Below, piece after piece: positions 14,598-14,792 of a stretch of 14,792 nt of DNA. The stretch is taken from the NCBI GenBank assembly GCA_020024255.1, contig JAHHTX010000048.1, positions 1 through 14,792 on the forward strand, given 5' to 3'. The notes beneath the pieces were generated by a model. That model saw only the letters and a list, made by a program, of their open reading frames with translations, ran no database searches and was not told the origin of the DNA. Both the position numbers and the translations under genes were made by a program. How positions within the stretch are numbered: position 1 is the first letter of the stretch; each line of letters starts with the position of its first letter. This stretch comes from Anaerotignum sp. Its GTDB lineage: Bacteria; Bacillota; Clostridia; Lachnospirales; Anaerotignaceae.

Positions 14598-14707
14598 GTG
14601 TAGTCTGTGTGGTTTTGGCTGTGCTATTGGCTTTCTGTAAATTTTTACAGTTGCTCCTTGTCTTTGCATATATACATCTTCCCAGACTATGTTATACATA
14701 CTTAAAA

Positions 14708-14736
14708 ATTATAACATAAAATGAAACGCACAACAA
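14708..14736 (-). promoter_or_regulatory. Distal promoter candidate of the importer operon
   Basis: On the minus strand: -35 TTGTTG (14731-14736), a 17-base spacer ending in TGT, and a perfect -10 TATAAT (14708-14713). It is the strongest promoter in this region and would give a leader of about 280 nt before the binding-protein gene, unless its main product is a short RNA or peptide encoded in that leader. Confidence 0.65.
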
Positions 14737-14792
14737 TACAGAAATTATTATTATTTTTCCAAACTTTTTTCTATAGATTATACTTTCTTATG

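Larger units (their letters stand above)
14423..14792. other. Upstream region of the importer operon with a long leader
   Basis: About 370 bases without a supported gene. It contains two minus-strand promoter candidates, a palindrome CTGTAAATTTTTACAG (14635-14650) between them, and a further TATAAT-like box at 14777-14782 whose -35 would lie outside the window. A 42-codon minus-strand frame (14571-14699) begins at the distal promoter but has no ribosome binding site. I looked for T-box and lysine-riboswitch hallmarks and saw none. Confidence 0.7.

Noticed and set aside
14423..14792. T-box or amino-acid riboswitch before the importer operon
   Set aside because: I found neither the conserved T-box sequence with its terminator/antiterminator pair nor lysine- or glycine-riboswitch core sequences by eye; the leader remains unexplained rather than assigned.

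Overview
The window is a stretch of bacterial chromosome from a low-GC Gram-positive organism, most likely an anaerobic member of the Clostridia (Lachnospirales-like). The basis is the Firmicutes gene order rimP-nusA-ylxR-ylxQ-infB-rbfA-nrnA-truB-ribF followed by rpsO-pnp, strong AGGAGG-type ribosome binding sites, SigA-like promoters and an AT-leaning base composition. I cannot name the genus from sequence alone. All fifteen genes I can support lie on the minus strand, so the biological reading order runs from the right end to the left end. I see no tRNA, rRNA, CRISPR array, insertion sequence or prophage gene.

Right end to about 12.1 kb: a complete three-gene polar amino-acid ABC importer (lipoprotein binding protein, permease, ATPase). 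It has a long upstream region with two promoter candidates, a small hairpin after the binding-protein gene, and a terminator after the ATPase gene. About 12.1 to 11.73 kb is intergenic. It holds the promoter of the next operon and, inside that operon's leader, a GAAA-capped intrinsic-terminator-like hairpin.

About 11.73 to 3.76 kb: a tightly packed translation and RNA-metabolism operon made of rimP (30S maturation), nusA (elongation, termination and antitermination factor), ylxR/rnpM and ylxQ (small RNA-binding proteins), infB (IF2), rbfA (30S maturation), nrnA (nanoRNase/pAp phosphatase), truB (tRNA U55 pseudouridine synthase) and ribF (FMN/FAD synthesis). Genes overlap or are separated by a few to about 50 bases. 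A DMT/EamA-family membrane transporter follows ribF and looks like an accessory addition to the operon's tail.

About 2.8 kb to the left end: rpsO (S15) with its own promoter and a folded leader, then pnp (PNPase). The rpsO-pnp spacer contains a terminator-like hairpin and a 26-bp near-perfect hairpin just upstream of the pnp ribosome binding site, placed like the RNase III-processed pnp leader of enterobacteria. Downstream of pnp lies a run of three consecutive hairpins that does not resemble a simple terminator.

The coding content is conserved core machinery and one ordinary importer. I did not find a new multi-gene system. The parts most worth a second look are RNA structures: the nusA-operon leader terminator, the rpsO leader, the rpsO-pnp spacer, the hairpin cluster after pnp and the long leader of the importer operon.
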